A stretch of DNA of 64,000 bases from positions 496,001 through 560,000 of the forward strand of contig JAVSML010024346.1 of assembly GCA_038503035.1 (NCBI GenBank), read 5' to 3'. Source of the DNA: Crocodylus rhombifer (Eukaryota; Chordata; Crocodylia; Crocodylidae). The notes under the pieces were generated by a model that was not told the DNA's origin, did not search any database, and saw only the letters and a list, made by a program, of their open reading frames with translations. The position numbers were made by a program, and so were the translations under genes. Below, one piece after another: positions 10,652-21,540 of this stretch (positions are counted from its first letter, which is position 1; every line of letters begins with the position of its first letter).

Positions 10652-13639
10652 ACTCAGCCAGCCTCTCTGGCAGGAGATGCTTGAGTGATGGCAAGAGGTG
10701 ACGGGGTGAAAAAGGGGAGAAAAAGAGAAGCCCAAAAGGAAGATATAAATCACAGCTTTTACTGAAGCGCCTGGAAGTACCTAGCACGAGGCACACGCAC
10801 AATATTCTGTACTGGGCCTTTGGAAGGGAGTCAAGCTGCAGGCTTGCTTTCAGTCAAATATCCAAACACCATTAACATTGTTATGTCGAGTGCCCTTCAC
10901 ACAGTGAAAATGGTTTTCGAATAGATCAGCTTCCTGGAAGCATATTGTGCTACTGCATTGTGCCTTATAATATGCATATCTGTTGCTTACAGGTCACCCA
11001 GGTTTTAATATTAGAGTTTCTTATTCGTTATTCACAAGCTTCTGGTTCACAGTCCTAAGGAATCCTCCAATGCTAACACATGTAATCCCCGGGAGATACT
11101 GCAATTTCTGAGCAAATTCCAGCAGAAACAATGGACGTGGCAAATTTCATCACATCAAACTCTGCAACGCTGCAGCATTTTTCTCTCTCTCCAGGCACAC
11201 GCTGTACTCAGAGCAGCCTGACCGCTTCAAGAGCTACCAAATATAACATAGCCTCAATTTAGCTTCCTTTCATGAATGCACACAATCATTTATCAAGACA
11301 ACTTATGCTGTGGTTTCAGTTCCAAGAGCTTCAGCAACACTTCTTGAAAGTAGAAAAATGACTTACTTTTGTGATGGGAGGGAGAGGAGGAGGAAGAGCA
11401 GAAACTGTTTAGGCACAGGAAAAGGAAAGAACAAAAAATATAAATAAGCAGAACAAAATCAGCTTACAGTGCTCCCATCCTCCCGCAGACCAGCTTGCTG
11501 AAAAGCACTGCAAGGAGCAGGCTGAAGAGTCAGCCGTCCAGAAAAGCCGTGTGATCGCGTAGCCAAGCAAGCCTTTCCACTGCACTCTCTTTCTGGTCCT
11601 ACATACAGAAAGGGAGGTCTTTGTCAACTGCTGTTTCGTTCAGCAAAGACAGCCTGACAGCCAAACTTGCTTCAGGTCCAAGTGTCAGAGCATTTGTTCT
11701 TCTGGGGCTGAAAAGTCAACAGCAACGAATAAACACAGCCAGGGCGGATCAAGAATTTTGAAACGGAGGATGCAGATGGCGTGGTGCATCATCCCACATA
11801 ACACAGAACACATTTTTGTCCAGTTAAAAAGAAACCAGGAGACTCGCTAGTAAGTATGGGCCTAGAGCTAGATTATTCAATTTAAGATTTTAGCAAAAAA
11901 CAAAAAACCAACCCAAAAAAACCCTTTACTGGACTGTGCATTAATTTGCTATATCATATATTATACATAAAAACACAACAAACTTGGCAAAAATAAATCT
12001 CAAGATGTTGTTTTATTAGTCCTGGAGTCATTATAGTTATGAGTACATCTCTTGTTCAGATTCATAAAACAAAACCAAGCCGTCTTGAGCACCAGGACAG
12101 TGCCTCCAATGCCTTATTGAAAGTGATTTTCACCCCCAAGCTAGTGTCCACCTGAGTTAATATTTCCAGACCTGAGTTAATATTTTTAGACAGAGTTAAA
12201 CCCCTCCCCCCCCCCAAAAAAAAAAAAAAAAGTCTGCAGGACTGTGAAATGGGAGCTGCATTACTAGGAGCAGCTAACAGAGAGCAGAAGTAAGGACAGC
12301 TGGAGTGGTGGAACTATTAAAGACCATTTAAAAGGAAAGAGGGTGGTTAACACCTGTGAAATGAAGAGTTTAGAAGGAATCGAGCAAATTATAACGAGCC
12401 ATTAAGTCAACTGACTCCATCTCTGCTGCCTGGCTAGAAAAGCTGCCACCACTGCAAGGGAATTGGCTTTAAACTTTGGATGAACCAGGAATCAGAGGAG
12501 GGTGCAAGTGCACCCCAGATCCGCCCCGAACACAGCTCCTCCACAGTTCCAGCATGTGTATAACCATGCTCCGTGTGCTGATTAGCTGGCAAAGGGAGTC
12601 TCAATCCTAAATTCACCAACTGGATGAGATAAATGTCATCACTGGCTCTGCTTGCCTGCCATCCCCTGTTTGGATAGGGCTTGAAAACTTCCTTCCCAAC
12701 CCAATAATTTCTGCTTTGAATTACGATAAGGTTTGTTCCATTTATCTACCTGCAATCCCACACAAGAGATTGCAATTGCCCTGCTATTGTATCTCTTTCC
12801 CCAGACTTGGGCTCCTTCCACTGGGAGATGTTCCCAGCCCAAGCCCTGCAGAGTGACAGTAACTTGGCCCTTTCAGCTTGTGCCTTGCCCACAAGATCGG
12901 CCACTGTCTTGGGCACTCTCCTTTCCTGCATCTGCATCACTCATACCTGTAGGACTTACACCTGTCCGTTTTCTTGCTTATGCTTTTTACCTGTGGTTTT
13001 GGTACAGAAAAGGTGTGATCTCTTCAAAGAGAGCTTTTGGACTTAGTTTTTGAGTAATGATGAGCTAAACAAAAGGCAGGTGTTTTCTCATAGATGTTAA
13101 CTGGGTACATCTATAAGAGGTAAGGAGAGATAAACTTTTTTTTTGTGAAAAGACTATGCTCTCTCAGGGTGGAGAGGGGCAAGAGAACAGGCACATGAAA
13201 GAAAATGAATGGAAAGCAGATAGAAAAGGCAAAAAAAGAAAAAAATCACTATGAGGAAGGAGCAGATGAGCAAAAGTCCTTTCAGTATCTGACATCTTTC
13301 ATTAACAGCTGTAGGCTTAAGACTAAAAAGTTCAACATACAGGTGAAACTTTTATTCCAGAAACCTGCAACACTAAGTCATAAAGCTGTACTCCAGGGTA
13401 TTGTGTTTTAATTTATAAAGGAAATGAGTCAAGTTGGTTGTTTGCTAATGAAAAAGCCGTAAACAAACATTAAAAAGATGCAAATGCGGAGAGGACAGCT
13501 GCTCTTCGGGCACTCTTCATGCGGGCACTGCTGGGAATCCCACCTGTTCCTATCCTCCGCGTCCATTCTCATCGCTTCTGCCTTTCCACTCAACTGCAAC
13601 GGCTCTCATTTCTCTCCAAGCCAAATCAAAGGGACTCCA
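10652..13639. other. No gene or recognised repeat
   Basis: Single-copy-looking DNA of mixed composition. It includes a short tandem duplication at 12151-12190 and a C-run/A-run at about 12205-12231. Open frames at 12.4-13.1 kb overlap on both strands and match nothing I know. Confidence 0.5.
12151..12190 (+). repeat. 20-bp tandem duplication
   Basis: Two adjacent copies, CCTGAGTTAATATTTCCAGA and CCTGAGTTAATATTTTTAGA, differ at two positions. A further partial CAGAGTTAA follows. Confidence 0.85.
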
Positions 13640-14500
13640 TTCCACCCTTCTCTCCTGGGCATCTCCGTGGCTTTCAATGCTGTCAGTCATTCCCTCTCCT
13701 TGAAATGCGGTCTTCAGTTTGCTTTTGCATTCAGTCCCATCCTGGCCTGGCTTTTTTTGGTTGTTCTTTCAATGGGTTATTTGGGGAGATGCCTTCTCCC
13801 TCCTCCCCCCTTTCAGTGGCCGTTCCTCAGGGTTCCCTTACAAGCATGGCTCCAAGTGCCATCTCATACTGATGATTCACAAAATCAGTCTCCATTGATA
13901 AGCTCTCCCTCTTCATCCAGGCTTGACCTGTATTTCCAATCTCTTTACGAATGCCCACCTATTTTACACTGAAATGGTTCAAAGCAAGCTTTTAAGTCTC
14001 CCCCTCCACCCACCAAACTGACCCCTGTCCTCATGGTGTCTATCCTTACAGACAATGCCACCATCCTGCCAAGTCACTCAGGCCCATGACCCAGGGAGTC
14101 ATCTTGCCTTCAGCAGACCCCTGTAGAGAGGTCATCTCTATGTCTTGCCATCTTTTCTTATGCATCTCTAACACCCAGTCTTTCCTCTGTCCACACAGCT
14201 GGCAGTCTCAACCAAACCCTTATCATTTCACATCACCACTCCAATCATTTCACATCTAAAATGCTACAGTTTCCTCCTTTCCCAATGCTGCCTTGTTCCA
14301 GGCAAGTCTATTCAGAATAAGTGACGCTAGAATCATCTTCTTGAGTCACCCCTGAGCACATCAAACCTGATCCAGTCGCTGATCACAAAGCCACATCCTG
14401 CTCCTACTCCTCCCTACCCGTCAGCTTCTCCCTTAAATACTTCCAATTTATTCCTTATAAGCTCCAACCACCACTAAGTTATCCTCCCTCTAATCCCTCC
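13640..14500 (+). mobile_element. Decayed L2-like LINE, reverse transcriptase remnant
   Basis: Plus-strand translation across shifting frames matches the order of an L2-type reverse transcriptase. At 13670-13700 there is VAFNAVSHSLSLK, resembling motif A (AFDTVDHSLLL). At about 13817 there is VAVPQGSLTSM, resembling motif B ([11 protein letters not shown]). At about 13857 there is PSHTDDSQ, resembling the YADDTQ catalytic loop. Near 14325 there is a DARIIFLSHP-like stretch followed by text resembling HITPVLKSLHWLPV of the C-terminal region. All landmarks are degraded and separated by frameshifts and stops, so this is a very old copy. The 5' limit is uncertain. Clade (L2 versus another Jockey-group LINE) is inferred from word resemblance only. 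Confidence 0.5.
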
Positions 14501-15327
14501 GCAAGTAAGGCAAAGAGGACCGGGTCTATGCTGCAAACCAGCTCAACAATAATGATCAAGAGGATGACTGACATAGCAAAAGCCTACTGATCCAGTTATA
14601 CCAACCAGGAGAAAGCACAGCCTACCTGGCTAATGTAAATGTGGATGCACCAAAAGCCAGAGATCATAAGCAAGGCACACAGTGCAACTGCCTTGAAGGC
14701 TAGAAGACTTCTAAAACCTCTGAAAAAAAATTCTGTTGGGAGATAAGACTAGTAAGCAATTCATATCTTCAAAATTTAAAAAAAATCAAAACCTCGCTGC
14801 TCTGTTTTCACTCGTGTTACGATAACAATTATCCTGTTTAAGCATGCATCATGCTTTACGGACACTCCCCCAGATAGATAGGAGCTGTCCTGGAGATGTT
14901 ATTTAGGGGAAATGTTTAAATGAATGCAAGAGGGAAGGTTTGCTTCCTGTGCCCTGTGGTGGAGAGTCTGACTAGACTGCTCTTCTGAACGGACTTGCAT
15001 TGCATTAGACAAAGCAGGGGAGACCTCTCAGGAATCCTCCAGGCACCTGAAGTGACAAACACGAGCAAAAAAGATAAGCTTCTTTGTATCATACCGTAAT
15101 TGAAAGCATAATACTTCGAGGCACTGTAAAGGCTCTGATGAAGACTATTTCATCCATCGACGAGCATGACATTGTTGATGGAATATGTTTTAACACTGCA
15201 TTGTCGGTACCAGCCAGAAGCGTGCTAGAAATGTTATGGCGGGCACCTGGAGAAAGGACTTATCACCCCTCTTTAGAAAGATGTGAAGCTTGTCTCTGAA
15301 TAGTCCAAGAAGTAAAAAAACCATTAA
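14501..15327. other. No gene or recognised repeat
   Basis: Mixed DNA. No domain-bearing frame or repeat family is recognised. Confidence 0.5.
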
Positions 15328-15736
15328 GGCCACGTCCAGATGTCCACGGACATTAGGTTCCCCGGACACAACTAGCAGCTAGTTGTCCCCAGGGAATGCC
15401 TGTGCCATGTGCCCTCTGGCGTGCGGCAAGTTGCCCCGGGTGGGGTAGGGAAGCCTTACCTGGGGTCCCAAGGGCCTCCCGGGGCTGCAGCAGTGGAGAT
15501 CCAGGTGCACAGAGCCTGACTGGTAGCAGAGTGTGGCTCCGGCAGACCAGGCTCTGGCTTTGGATGGTGCATGCTGCTGTCGCATGCACCACTCCATTTG
15601 TTTCCCCCTGGGTTTTTTTGGCCCCTGGATATCCAGGAATCAAAAAACCCCTCCACACTGCTCCCTTGCAGTGCAGAGAACTCAGCGTGCAATATGTGTG
15701 TGCATACTGCATGGCTGTGCTTGTCTGGACGCGGCC
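15328..15736. mobile_element. PIF/Harbinger-type MITE with TAA target duplication
   Basis: The left end is GGCCACGTCCAGATGTCC, and the right end reverse complemented is GGCCGCGTCCAGACAAGC. Both ends are immediately flanked by TAA (15325-15327 and 15737-15739), the 3-bp TWA duplication typical of PIF/Harbinger insertions. At 409 bp and without a transposase it is non-autonomous. The interior holds a second palindrome at 15610-15650: a GGGTTTTTTTG arm and a CAAAAAACCC arm enclosing CCTGGATATCCAGG. Overlapping open frames on both strands here are by-products of GC-rich palindromic sequence. Superfamily rests on the duplication length and the GG start. Confidence 0.75.
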
Positions 15737-15739
15737 TAA

Positions 15740-18700
15740 TTGTTCAAAGACACAAATCAAAATTAGTCATATTGTTTTCTCTGAGGAGGATGGAGCAGAG
15801 GGTCCTTTTTCTCCTACATGCTTCTCTCTCTCCTCCCCTTGCTGCTGTTAATAGTCAACATCTGTAGGGGAGGCTGAATGTTACATCGGCTCACGGGGGG
15901 CTAAGCTATGAGCAGAAAACCCTCAGCACAGGGGCCCCATTGCCTTCCCCAAAGAAGGCTTTTTGTTCAGTTTCGCTTTGTTTTTGAAAGGCCGCTCTTG
16001 CTTTCTTATCCTGCTTTCTCCGCAAGCTCAGCCCAAGAGCAAATCCCAAAGACGCCATCACCACCTGTTTCCTTCTCACCTGTGCTTCCCGCATGGAGGT
16101 CTGTCACAGGATGGTACACACTGGCTCAATGTCTGCATTTTCGATGCTCTTCAAGACAAAAGATCTATTTCACGGTTTCTGCTAAGTCCCTGAGCCCTCT
16201 GCGATGACAAAACAGCATTAGCTAGAGCTGCTCAAAATGTAGCTTAGAGGGGGAAAGATTTTTCTTGAGAGGGAATGGGGTGGGGAAGAAAGAAAACCTG
16301 TTCACAACACTGGGAAGGATGTCAGGCTCTGCAAGTGTTGAACTCCCTGTTCCAAGAGGTGCATGTGAGCGGGCTGATTTTATTTTTCGAAAAAAGCTAG
16401 AATACCTGGCTTTGTGACGCATCCATTCATCCCACACCAAGCAGGTCCTGGAATGAGTAACACCGCCTAGTCTCGGAGCAAAGAAAGAAGCTGGCTCTCA
16501 AGAGCAGTAGTGTAAATAGCTTCTAGACCAGGACACCAGCCCCAAGCACCCATTTCCAATGGGGTCAAGAGAGGCAGCTGCTACCCAGCCACTGCTACTG
16601 CCTTGGTCACACAACCCAGTTATTTAGGTCTTTACTCAAGAAAGTAGCTTTTGCCATCCTCCTGGTATCAGCAGTCTTGATTTGGCAGCTAGGCATAAAA
16701 CCAGATCTAAAAGGGTTAAAAAAAAAAACCAGCTACACATTCCTTTCCCTTTGCTCCCTACAAAATCCCACTCACTCTGCACGTGCACCAGGTTTTCCAA
16801 CAAACCTGTGCCATAAAACTAACCGGCTTGCTTTCAAACCACGACTTTTCACGGGGATCATGGTTAGTTTTTATTCTCCGTGGCACCATCAGCAACCTCC
16901 TTTCCAGAAGCAAAGTTGCCCTCTGCTTTAGGAACGTAGCCCACTAACTGATTCCAAGTATTCCCTAGTTCGTGTAGCCGAGGCACAGCGAGGCACCTCT
17001 GCACCGTGGACAGTGCCAGCTATCACGGTACTGATTGTATTAGCACAATGAGCCACCTCTATGGTCGCAGCTATTTTTGAGCGACCCCCCAGCTCCTGCC
17101 CCAGCCACGTGCCCCTTAGTTACAATACTGCTCTGTAAGGTGTATTTGCTCAAACTTCCAATTATTCCAACTTTCCTAATTATTATATGATGGCCTCTGC
17201 TTTATTTTTAGACAATTTACCTTTATCGACTTCAGCAAGGAATCCTAACAAAGGATTCCAGCGTTGTGCTACAGATCGAATCTCCCTTTTTCCAGCAAGC
17301 AGAAACCCAAATCATTTCACATTTCCTTATCACGTGCAATTCTTGAAGCCACCCGGTTAGGAAATAAAAGCTGTCACCTCAATCTGTGACTTCTTTGTGG
17401 TCTGGGGTTCTTTAATAAATGTACCACCTCAAATACTGTAGCAATATTAGTGCCTTGAATTGCATCCCTCCCTTCTCAGAGCCAAGACCAAGTTCCTTTC
17501 CTTTGTTTTGGTAGTCGCTGTGCTATGATGGTCTTATAGTTGCAATTACTTTTTCATAATAATCTCCCTTTCCTCTCAATTCTTTTTGTCCTCCTTTCTA
17601 CAAAATTAGACTCTGATAGCAGGGACTGGGTAAAGGGACTATAAAATAGATTAAAAATAAATTAGAACATAAAGATAAAAAAAAAAACCCTGCATTGGTA
17701 GGTTCACGATTGCTATAATGATAATGTAGTGCTAGCATAATTAGATTCAAGGAAGTACACTCAACAGCTAGTCACCAAATGAAAATAAGCATTCACTGAC
17801 TGTCTAACACACTAAAGAATTCAAATACCTAACTGCGAACGCTCTTTATCAGGCTGGACCCGAAGCCAGAACTCCTCCTACCCATAAATTCTCTTTCTTT
17901 AAGATCTTCTGTACCACTTGAGACACTGAAGTGACATTTTCTCCCACACACAAGATAACGGTTACTAAAACCGGGACTTACTAAGACTGGGATTTGCAAA
18001 GGAGCCTAAACAAATGTTAGGACCTGAAATCCAATTCAATGGCATCAGTAGGTGTTGGGTGGCTAATTCCTTTTACTCCCTGAAAAATTTCAAACCTTGA
18101 CACAGAGCTTCCATTCTACCCATTGAACAATTAAATCCAAAACCGAAAAGAGAATGAGAGCCTTATGTAAAGGGAAGCTACATAATCAAATGATAGCAGG
18201 TTGTCAGAAATGCCCGAAAAGCCAACCCAAGAGACAAATCCCACACATCCCTGTGTATAGGCTTTGTTTAGATTGCTGAAGTCTAATTTATTTCAGGGTG
18301 TCCTTCAGACCTGGCTGTAGGCTCCCTGTAAGCAGGTTACTCCCATGAGCATTAAAATAACAACTCACATATCCCAGGGAATGGCAAAGGCATCTGGTTC
18401 AAGTCTACCCTAAAGCTTCCTTCAACCAACCCTTTGTCTTCCACTGAAGAGTCTTCCCTCCATGCTTGATGAAAGGGGCTGAGATAAAGTGATCAATCAT
18501 CCCACCTTCTCTGGAACAAAACCAAGTTTCAAGGCTGTGTCTTGGTGCCCCCTAGAGTCCCCAAGTGAGAACTTTATCCCAAATTTGGAAAATTGGGCCT
18601 GGATACTTGTGTGATGCTAGGTAGCATCCTGCTCCATTTCAGCAGTGCTTAATTAGCTTGCTTGCAGGGTTACTGCACAGCAGTTATGCCAACTGGAACC

Positions 18701-18772
18701 AGAAGCAATGCTGACTACTTCACATTCTGGAGATCCATCCAGTGTGCAGGTCTGGCCCCTAGATGAAACACG
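15740..18772. other. No gene; possible MITE remnant near 18.0 kb
   Basis: Apart from the possible remnant at 17985-18115 I see no element or exon. Open frames at 15.9-16.2 kb and 16.2-16.4 kb have no recognisable domain. Confidence 0.45.
17985..18115. repeat. Possible palindromic MITE remnant
   Basis: Words such as GGATTTGCAAAGGAGCCTAA and, downstream, GGTGGCTAATTCCTTTTACT resemble the two halves of a common vertebrate foldback repeat (CAAAGGAGCCTAA...TTAGG...). Similar words occur inside the MIR at 32.17-32.23 kb and at 57985-58035. It is degenerate and the limits are approximate. Confidence 0.35.
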
Positions 18773-19535
18773 ATTCATAGATGTTAGGGTTGGAAGGGAC
18801 CTCAGCAGGTCATCAAGTCCGACACCCAGCCCTGGGCAGGAAAGTGCTGGGGTGAGATGACCCCAGCCAAGTGCTTGTCCAGTCTCCTCTTGAAGACCGC
18901 CAAGGAAGGGGAGAGCACCACCTCCCTTGGAAACCCATTCCAGATTCTGGCAACCCTTCCTGTGAAGAAGTTCTTTCTAATGTCCAACTTGAATCTACTC
19001 TCCGTCAATTTGTGGCAATTGTTCCTAGTTACTCCCAGGGGGTGCCCTAGTAAATAAAGCACCTCCTATTCCCTGCTGCCCTCCCCTGATGAATTTATAG
19101 GCAGCCACAACAGCACCTCTCAGCCTTCTCTTGCGAAGGCTGAAGAGATCCAGGTCCCTCAATCTCTCCTCATAGTGCCTTCCCTGCAGGCCCCCAACCA
19201 TATGAGTGGCCCTCCTCTGAACCCACTCGAGGTTGTACACACCCCTCTTGAAGTGCGGCACCCAAAACTGGACACAGTACTCCGACTGTGGTCTGACCAG
19301 TGCACTGAGGGGGGAAGTATCGCCTCCCTGGACCTGTTCGTCATGCAACTGCTAAGGCATGATAAAGTGTGGGTAGCCTTGTTGATCACTTCGTCACACA
19401 GACGACTTGTGTTCATCTTGGTGTCAACTATGACTCCAAGATCCCTTTCTGCTGCTGCGTTGCTGAGAAGGTCATCCCCCAACCCACAAGTCTGTTGATT
19501 GTTCATTTGCCCAGGATGCTTTAGCTTGAATTAGC
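18773..19535 (-). mobile_element. CR1 LINE fragment, antisense, 5'-truncated
   Basis: The left end is the CR1 3' terminus (GATTCATAGATGTTAGGGTT, then GGAAGGGACC). The minus strand encodes the C-terminal third of ORF2. It has an HPGQMNNQ-type start (19500-19530), then ERDLGVIVDTKMNTS (motif E region), VQRRATHMVGG, and FTGRVARIWNGFPREVV, ending with LDKHLAGVI. At least two frameshifts are present. The catalytic palm is absent because of 5' truncation. Confidence 0.93.
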
Positions 19536-20447
19536 AATGCCATGGGTCGTTAGCCTGAGGGTAATTAACACAATCCAACATGCCCAGATGTGTCGAAGAA
19601 AACAGAAACAGTAACTAGAGAAGAAACCGTCTTGGATCGTTGTCTTATAAATATCGACAACAGGAAAATACAGAAGCTAGGAACCAGTGACAACACACCG
19701 CTTCATCCAGTAAATAATGACTGGAATCCCAGAATACAGCCGTGACAGGGTATTACGACTTCATATGAGCAAGTTTTGAGGAATTAATTTGTAGAACAAT
19801 TAAGATGTAATCAGAGGCAGAATTAAAAACCACTCCAGATGAGAAGACCAATAATGACTGGAACATGTCAAAGGGCCAGCTCACATGAGTGCCCTTTGAA
19901 ACGTTCAAAATTAGCTGCAGTGATCCAAAATAGCACCTCTCGCAATGAGGTGCTATCTTGAAGTGTTTTACTTTTTGTTACATGTGCATGGGGACATGGG
20001 ACCCATAGGTCCTCCAGAATCCCATAGGACCTTGCTCCCCTCCATGATGGGGTGGGGGGGAGGGAGGGAGGGAGGAAGAAGAGGGGAGAGCAGGGACAGA
20101 CCCCCCTGCCAACTCCCACAGAACCTTCTACCACCAAATCTAGTTTCTCCAGGAGCAATCCCCTCGACCTCTCTGCTCTGCTGAGACAGGGAGAGGGGAG
20201 GTCAGGGGATCAGGGCTGGAACATCAGATCCCAGCAACGGGGAACACTTGCTGTTCCCTTCCTGCTGCTAGACTCCTGCTTACCTCTCTACTCCAATGTC
20301 CTCTGTCCTCCCTTCTACCTCCCATCCTGTTCAGGGAGCACATTGGGAGGTGGGACAGGCCCAAGAGTTGCTGCAGCCTCCTGTTATGCCCCCTGGCTGG
20401 AGGTTTTGAAGCGATCCACTCAGACGGCACCACAGGGGCTGCATGTG
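19536..20447. other. No gene; hairpin and purine-rich tract
   Basis: Contains a perfect 10-bp stem with a 7-nt loop (19930-19956, stem ATAGCACCTC) and a (GGGA)n-like purine tract at about 20049-20090. The GC-rich stretch at 20.05-20.44 kb has overlapping frames on both strands without known domains. It could be a further unrecognised repeat. Confidence 0.45.
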
Positions 20448-20970
20448 TAGGGTGACCATCTGTCCTAGGTTTTGCAGGCTGTCCTGGCAGCCCAAGCAGC
20501 TGGCATCAATTGAAACTAAAGTCCCGGATTTGGTTGTTGCAGGCAGAGGCTGCTGTCACCTGCATTGCCTAGCCTTGCTCCTGAGCAGCGGCTGGAGATG
20601 GGGCCCAGCTGGGCTGGGCGCTGCTCCTCCTGCCTGGGAGGGGTGGGCCGGGGAAAAGGACCAGGGTCGGGACTTGGGCACCTCCACGGGGTGACCCAGG
20701 ATGGCCGCCAGCCCTACCCTGCTCTTAAGGCCAATGTCGAGGCTACACATGGAGGACTAAGAGAGCTGCTGGTGGCAAGGGGGGAGAGGGCCTGCTCTCG
20801 ACCAGGTCTAGACTCTGCACATGGAAGATGGAGCCCAGCTATGAGCCTCCACACCACCCCCTTCCTCCCCCACAACCAGGGCAGAGTCAGGATGTGTGTG
20901 TGCACACACTCACGCACACATGCGATGACCCCCTACCTTGGACTCCCTTGACCATAATGTGGTTACCCAA
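20448..20970. mobile_element. hAT-type MITE (523 bp) with 8-bp target duplication
   Basis: The left end is TAGGGTGACCATCTGTCC, and the right end reverse complemented is TTGGGTAACCACATTATGG, so the termini share a GGGTRACCA core. The flanks are TGCATGTG (20440-20447) and TGTATGTG (20971-20978), an 8-bp direct repeat with one mismatch as expected for hAT. The interior is GC-rich with no transposase. Confidence 0.75.
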
Positions 20971-21126
20971 TGTATGTGTGTCCCATAGCTGAAAGGATCC
21001 CCTTCTGAAACACTGCTAAGCCCATTACAATGTGTCAAAAGTGACTTCTGTCTGGACCCTAAGAGGTGGAGATAGGAAAAGATCTCAGGAGAAGTTTAAA
21101 TTCAAGACAGAGGTGTCAAATGAATG

Positions 21127-21397
21127 GCCCACAGGATGGATCTGCCCCATGGTGGTGTTTTCGTCGATCCTCCCAGTCTCAGGCTACGGGCTGAAGAGGG
21201 AGATGAGGATCCACGCAGTGAACCATCTCCGCAGTCTTTGGTGTCATCAGGAAGGCTTTGGCTTCCATGACCACAGCCCGCTCTTCGGCGAGAGAGGCAG
21301 CAAGCTGCTGGGAAGAGATGGCCTCCACCTCTCTCCCCTGGGGAGGAGGCTCTTCTCAGCCAGGCTGGCTGACCTGCTCCACCGGGCTTTAAACTAA
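21127..21397 (+). pseudogene. CR1 ORF1, C-terminal part (SGNH esterase-like domain)
   Basis: The frame ending at the TAA at 21395-21397 encodes 'VVFSSILPVSGYGLKREMRI', then an LRSLWCHQEGFGFHDHSPLF stretch, GRDGLHLSPLG and a basic, leucine-rich tail. This is the C-terminal half of the esterase-like domain known in CR1 ORF1. The D-x-x-H pair of SGNH hydrolases is intact (Asp codon 21317-21319, His codon 21326-21328), while the N-terminal part with the catalytic serine is missing through 5' truncation. An upstream ATG at 21032 is in frame but lies in unrelated flanking DNA. The ORF2 frame is already open where this frame stops, as in other CR1s. Confidence 0.85.
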
Positions 21398-21540
21398 GCC
21401 CGCTGGGGGATGGGGGGACGACTGCCACTGCTGGCCCACTGAGCGACCCTTGCAAAGCCAGCAGACCAAGGCACTTAAGGGAGCCCACCCCTGCCCCAGC
21501 CCTGGCACAATCTGTGGGCAAGGCAAGAGCCCCTAAGGGC

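Noticed and set aside
13478..13972. 164-codon frame as a host gene
   Set aside because: Its translation follows degraded LINE reverse transcriptase motifs and stops without gene structure.
15353..15867. Cluster of six overlapping open frames as a coding region
   Set aside because: They lie in a palindromic MITE with defined TIRs and TAA duplications. Symmetry and GC content explain the frames.
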